From positions 936,855 to 1,000,854 of the forward strand of contig NW_022985173.1 of assembly GCF_010093535.1 (NCBI RefSeq): a DNA stretch of 64,000 bases, read 5' to 3'. Both the position numbers and the translations under genes were made by a program. Shown piece by piece: positions 59,784 through 64,000 of this stretch; position 1 is the first letter of the stretch, and every line of letters begins with the position of its first letter. The notes below the pieces were generated by a model. That model saw nothing but the letters and a program-made list of their open reading frames with translations. It did not search any database and was not told where the DNA came from. Source of the DNA: Lindgomyces ingoldianus (taxonomy: Eukaryota > Ascomycota > Dothideomycetes > Pleosporales > Lindgomycetaceae).

Positions 59784-60347
59784 GGTGATGTAGCGTAGTC
59801 TACAATTTGGGGGGGGGGTGGTGTGGTGTGGTTTTGAGAAAGGTTTAGGGGCTGGTTGGTGGTGGTTAACGGTATTGTTGATATATCAATAAAGCTATGG
59901 CAAGTGCGGGGTGGATTCATGTGGGGACATGCTCGTATCCTGCAGGTATGTGGCTCCGGATTTTTACAATTAAGAGGATCTGTATGCACAAGGTTGTTAG
60001 AACGTGCAAACATGATTGGTCAATTAGGAGTAAAAATGCTAAAGACAGCTTGATAAAGATGACTGGCTCCTGGAGGGTTATGTGAACACCACAACCATTA
60101 CTGCGCACATAAATCGTGCTACAGTATGTTAGCACCAACACGGAATATTAGCAGAGAGGATATGAATCCATTGGCTTCTGGCTAGGTCTAGGGAGAGGAA
60201 CATGAGGATGTAGCTTTCTGTGAGAATTTAGATCCTTATCATGTTCTGTAGTATGCGCCAATATGCCCTTATTCTCATACCCTACCTCATGTCTCTAGCT
60301 ATTCTGGCTCATCTTTCTATATCTATAGTTCGTGCAACACTGGGAAT
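59784..60347. other. Intergenic, AT-rich
   Basis: Promoter of the hydrolase gene, with a G run at 59810-59818, followed by AT-rich DNA. No gene recognised. Confidence 0.4.
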
Positions 60348-62112
60348 GACTTCATGATTTGACCCTCTAATTCGAGCTCCGCATTCTTGACAGGGTGCTT
60401 ACTCCATTGGCTTGCCGCATTCGCCGATAGCGAACTGGATAAATGTCAATCGGTAGCTTTTACTAGGTTGAGGAATTTGGTGGGAGAGGATGGTTTCTTA
60501 AGGGATGGATGAAGGTGTCTAGTAGAGATAGAGGAAGAAGGTAGTAAGCGTACAAGGCTTAATACTCACCGGATGCCTATTTTTATAATTATACCAATGC
60601 CCCATATGCGTCGCGACCCCCCTAGTCTCACTCACCATTGCCTGCTTGATAGCAGCGAGTCTTTTTAAGAGAAACTGCTTCATACCACTCCGGCGGCCCT
60701 CTTTCGTGAGGCTGTGATCTATTCTCGTCTGTGTTCCTGCCGCTGACGCTAAAGAACAAGTGCTGTATTTAGCCTTTATGCATCGTTACAAAGGAGAGGA
60801 GAATACCGTCAGCAAGCTGCTTTAATTCCTCCCACGAGTTGCGTATCTCTGAGGCTGGTTTCTTTTGTGAAGGGCAAAGCTGCTGAAACGATATGTTCAT
60901 TTCCAAACCTCGCCTACTATCAAACGAGACGTGGCTAATATAAGCGTGTGAGGATCATGGACATCCCGGAAATCTCCAAATTTTAATTTGGGGTTCCAGA
61001 GACTGGCCGGATCGTTCTCGAAGACGTGTATCAGGCTTCCGAGAGCTTCTATCGATTCTCCGAATGTGTCGTGTCGAAGAAGTCGGAAGTGTGTATCAAT
61101 ATGCCGTTCAGCTTGGTCGTGGAGGACATGAAGCTGGTCCAGATCGGTTGATGGGAGGAAATCTGCCTCTTGGCCTTCTCCCTCTTGGGTAAACAATCTA
61201 CTTGCGCGTGCTACGGTTGCACGTATCTCGTCAATTTGGCCAAGGACGATTGGAAAAGCCAGGGATTGGGCCTCTCTAGTGACGACTTGGGCTGTATTTT
61301 TCATCCACTTGATTAGAGTTGGAAGGTCCTAATTGAATCTGGTGCGGGGCCCTCTTCTAAGAAGCTCGCGAAGGGCGGTTGACATAGCTACAAGCGCCGT
61401 CTCAACGGCAGTGGGTGAGGATGCAGCATTGAATTGGGATTTGACTAGTGTTTCGCAGAGATGCTGGAATGAAGGGAATGGCGTGGGTACCGTTTGCGCT
61501 ACTGACGGAGTTGTACAGAAGCCCAACGGGAGTATTAGAAGAAAGGCAATCTAGGAAAGAAGAGTGAGTAGTGACAAGAATGAAAGGCCGGACAAGTCGA
61601 ACATACACGCCATAGTCTTCGGAGAGTGTCGGCTTATCTATCATGTTCATGATGTGCTGTGGACCAACGTACTCCTCATCACTAAGATCTCGTCGGAGCA
61701 TTTGTTTCCATTCTCGTTCATCTCCGTTCAGGGTCGCAAGATCACCCTGCCACGGCCGCTCCGCGGTCCTCTCGTTCTTTGCCTGTGGATGGGATTTGGT
61801 GAATCTTCTCTAAAAACTGTAGTCAGCTTTCGCTCGCTGTTGCTCTGGCGTCTCCTTGGGTCTCGGGGGGTGCTCTCTCGGTACATGTTCATTATTTCCA
61901 CTAGATGAAAGATTATGGGAGAACTTGCATTTTGCCTCGAACTTGCAAGAGCCAGTTTGCTGGAACTGTTGACAAATCCCATAGTTTGGACCACGTGCAC
62001 TTAACCCACCTGTTTTTCCGCCCCGCTGTCCTTTGCCTTTCCCATGTCCGCCTCCAAATCCCTGACCGCGCCGTACAGGGCCAAATAAGCTCATGGCGTT
62101 TGATAGAGGCAT
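60348..62112 (-). pseudogene. Relic of ZNFX1/NFX1-type zinc-finger helicase gene, core deleted
   Basis: The minus strand starts with a CCCH finger (CQQFQQTGSCKFEAKCKFSH, C-x8-C-x5-C-x3-H) and TPEQQRAKADY. Then come EWKQMLRRDLSDEEYVGPQH, NTPVGLLYNSVSSANGTHAI, FQHLCETLVKSQFN, ALRELLRRGPRTRFN, EADFLPSTDLDQLHVLHDQA, ERHIDTHFRLLRHDTFGE and SFDSRRGLEMNISF. After ADG (about 60810) the text jumps to the extreme C-terminus: KRLAAIKQAMVSETRG, HMGHWYNYKNRHP, an intron-like gap, then FAIGECGKPME and CQECGARIRGSNH, i.e. an RZ-type zinc finger. The helicase core, which spans many hundreds of residues in relatives, is missing. Lesions are TAG at 61810-61812, a frameshift near 61470, TAG at 61329-61331, a frameshift near 60945 and TAA at 60399-60401. 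Confidence 0.8.
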
Positions 62113-63551
62113 TTGAGCTTAAATGATTCAATTTGATTAGATATTAGTTCTAACAAGAGTAAAGGAAAGAAAGAGATAAAGATAGTGAGCGCGATAACTG
62201 ATAGCACCCTAAACCGCAAGCAGGCAACAGCATCAAGCTAAAGTGTCGACAGTGTCACGGAAGGTGAATTGCATATGCAATGGAAAGGTAGTGAACTGTA
62301 CAGCAGGTTCTCGCACAACACGGAATATGACCAGTAGCCCATTTGCTAAACTTATTACTAGAACAAGAGAGATCTTTAGGGACGCCAATATCTGTCCTAA
62401 ATCAGATTCTTGTCGTGTTCCATCATTTTTGCTAATATTCAGCACGAGTAGAATTAGGAGGATATGCTTGCAGGCTGCTGGATCGCCCATATCGTCAGTG
62501 TTCTTTCCTGAATCAAACTCACATTTCAGCATTAAGATAAAAACTTAACAAGTGAGCCGTTGCTGAGTTAGTGCATGATGGCGGTGACACGTCACTGTGA
62601 GATCATGTCTTGATTTGGGGTCTTACAGTCTGGTACTTCCAGAGGCTCCAGGGATTAGTCAGCCTTGTATTCCACAACTGATCCAGACAGATAGACAACG
62701 GGTAGCAAACACGCCTGCAGCTGGTTATGGGGCGATATCGGAACGCCCAGAAGCCTCATGCGGAGGGTGGAGAGATATCGATTTTGAGAATTCCAATGGG
62801 CGGTATGCTTCAATCAACACATGTAGTGACCCGCGCTTAGTATAGATGCTCTAGTGAATCTATGGTGTCGGAATAACTCAAATTTGCTAGATCAGCCAAA
62901 GGCTAGATTGTCTGCTGTGCAGAACTGGCTGTGGCAGTAAACTCGATTGTGCAAAGAGAAAACGCAGATCAAGAATCGGTCAGATAACTGAGTTCTTCTA
63001 TTGGACCAGATTTGCTACGAACTAGTTATGCATCATTACCATCCACTAATGACTTAGAACTACAAGGGAGTGTATACCTCAACAGACCGGAATTTTAACG
63101 AAGAAGCACGACAAGTTCTACCATCCGTCAATTCCTGGTAGAGAACCATACGTTCCACCTCAAAGCGAGTTGAATAGGTCATCCGGTACCAATCCCTCAA
63201 AAAGTGCACTAGAGCCATTTAGTTGGATATCAAAACTCGTTGCTGATACAATGAAGGAGTTTAGGGGACCATTTCGTGGTGTTGAAACATACTATGTACT
63301 TCAAGCTCGGGCCGGCAGAAAGTCCGTGGAAAGCTTGATTGACTATCGGATCAACACGGACCACCTACTTCGTAGGCTGGTCTGTTCTCAGGCACGTGCA
63401 AGGTTACAACTCGGCTCTCCTTCAGCCGACCCTCACCGCTTCCTCCGTGATCGGCGATTGCTAGCGCCAATTCGACGCAAAACCTGCTCATGGGCCCACA
63501 AATCCGTTGCACCGGGCAACAGGCAGCCTCCGAAACCCCGCCTCTGACGCC
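62113..63551. other. Intergenic upstream of U2 snRNA gene
   Basis: AT-rich until about 63170, then more GC-rich towards the U2 promoter. A 125-codon ORF at 63170-63547 shows no recognised motif and runs into the U2 promoter, so I do not call it. Confidence 0.4.
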
Positions 63552-63559
63552 TATATAAA
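63552..63559 (+). promoter_or_regulatory. TATA box of U2 snRNA gene
   Basis: TATATAAA lies 32 to 25 nt before the inferred U2 5' end at 63584, the spacing expected for an RNA polymerase II promoter. Confidence 0.75.
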
Positions 63560-63583
63560 CCCGCCCTCGCCCTTCTTTTAGAA

Positions 63584-63848
63584 ATCAGCTTTTCTTTGCC
63601 TTTTGGCTTAGATCAAGTGTAGTAGTGAGTTTCAATTTCCTGATTCGGACAATCTTTGCATTTGACGGCTTTGGGCTAACGATTTTCCAGTCTGTTCTTT
63701 TCAGTTTAATCTCTGAAACGTGTCTACGGACACATTTTCAAGATTATTCCTATTTTTGAACGCGGTCCTCCTCTCACTGGGCTTGCTCATAGTTGCGGAC
63801 ACAGTGACGCCGGCCCCAGCACTACCGCCGGCTGTCGCGAACCTGCAC
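63584..63848 (+). ncRNA. U2: U2 spliceosomal snRNA, gene split by an intron
   Basis: Exon 1 (63584-63624) ends with GCCTTTTGGC, TTAGATCAAG and TGTAGTA: U2 stem I, the U6-pairing segment and the branch-point recognition element GUAGUA. Exon 2 (63691 to about 63848) starts TCTGTTCTTTTCAG, exactly what follows GUAGUA in canonical U2. It then has stem-loop IIa, a perfect GUGUC-UACG-GACAC hairpin (IIb, 63720-63733), an Sm site AUUUUUG (63752-63758), stem-loop III with GGGCUUGCUCA closed by GUCC/GGAC, and stem-loop IV closed by GCCGGC/GCCGGC around CCCAGCACUACC. The spliced RNA is about 199 nt, typical for fungal U2. Exact 5' and 3' ends are estimates. Confidence 0.93.
63625..63690 (+). other. Spliceosomal-type intron inside U2 snRNA gene
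   Basis: This 66-nt insert has a GTGAGT 5' splice site, a GGGCTAAC branch site (A at 63679, 11 nt before the end), a T-rich stretch and a CCAG 3' splice site. These are the same signals as in the protein-coding introns of this window. Removing it joins GTAGTA to TCTGTTC and restores the universal U2 sequence without a base gained or lost. Confidence 0.9.
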
Positions 63849-64000
63849 TCCTTTTCATTGATGCATCTGGCTGTGGCTGGGTGATCGAGGAAGAGGTTTT
63901 GCTGTTTTGTTTCGTTTGTACTTTACGCTTGCTGTAATGAGAACTCTGCGTATCGACTGCCCTAGCAATCCTCGCACGGTTAATCAATTGCTCTACGCCC
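63849..64000. other. Right-edge flank of U2 gene
   Basis: Downstream sequence to the window edge. The 3'-processing signals of fungal snRNA genes are not recognisable by eye. Confidence 0.35.

Noticed and set aside
61813..61880. Intron ending at TTTTTAG that would remove the first stop in the ZNFX1-like relic
   Set aside because: The acceptor looks good (CTGAC, then T run, then TAG), but TPEQQRAKADY just before it is conserved coding sequence, and the other lesions remain anyway.
63170..63547. 125-codon ORF in front of U2
   Set aside because: It ends inside the U2 promoter, shows no motif, and its last part covers GC-rich promoter sequence.

Overview
The window is nuclear DNA of a filamentous ascomycete (Pezizomycotina; I lean towards Leotiomycetes on general resemblance only). 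The grounds are compact genes with 46-78 nt GT-AG introns carrying CTRAC-type branch sites, a HET-domain gene, a GPI-anchored sugar dehydrogenase-like protein, Ser/Thr-rich surface proteins, and gene-poor stretches that hold transposon and gene relics.

Layout. 0-16 kb: a conserved fungal protein with a presequence-like N-terminus, an MCT-type MFS transporter, a 2531-aa intronless coiled-coil protein with internal repeats, a sphingoid long-chain-base kinase and an initiator tRNA-Met. 17-22 kb: a HET-domain gene and a dead pogo/Fot1-type transposon. 22-30 kb is sparse: a cysteine-rich single-pass membrane protein, a small coiled-coil protein, the wreck of a multi-span membrane-protein gene and a small 8-Cys cell-surface-like protein. 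30-52 kb is mostly housekeeping: a GH105 hydrolase, SEC13, an F-box protein, a PQQ-type sugar dehydrogenase-like protein, a 1083-aa disordered protein (possibly Byr4-like), a Gcn20-type ABC-F ATPase and a WHI2 homologue. 52-64 kb: a GTAC-rich inverted-repeat element, S-adenosylhomocysteine hydrolase, an alpha/beta hydrolase, a gutted relic of a ZNFX1-like helicase gene and, at the right edge, the gene for U2 snRNA.

The main discovery is in the last 420 bases. The U2 snRNA gene is split by a 66-nt spliceosomal-type intron (GTGAGT donor, GCTAAC branch site, CCAG acceptor) placed immediately after GUAGUA, the segment of U2 that base-pairs with branch points. The spliceosome's branch-point-recognising RNA would therefore itself need splicing before it can work. 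Secondary observations are the ZNFX1-like relic that keeps both protein ends but has lost its helicase core, a probable GC-AG intron directly behind the start codon of SEC13, a GTAC-rich inverted-repeat element, and a ten-copy IRSIV-type repeat in the giant coiled-coil protein.

The genes do not form a cluster with one shared function; this is an ordinary mosaic of conserved genes broken by relic-rich islands. Exon boundaries were placed by hand from splice consensus, reading frame and remembered family conservation; no database search was run.
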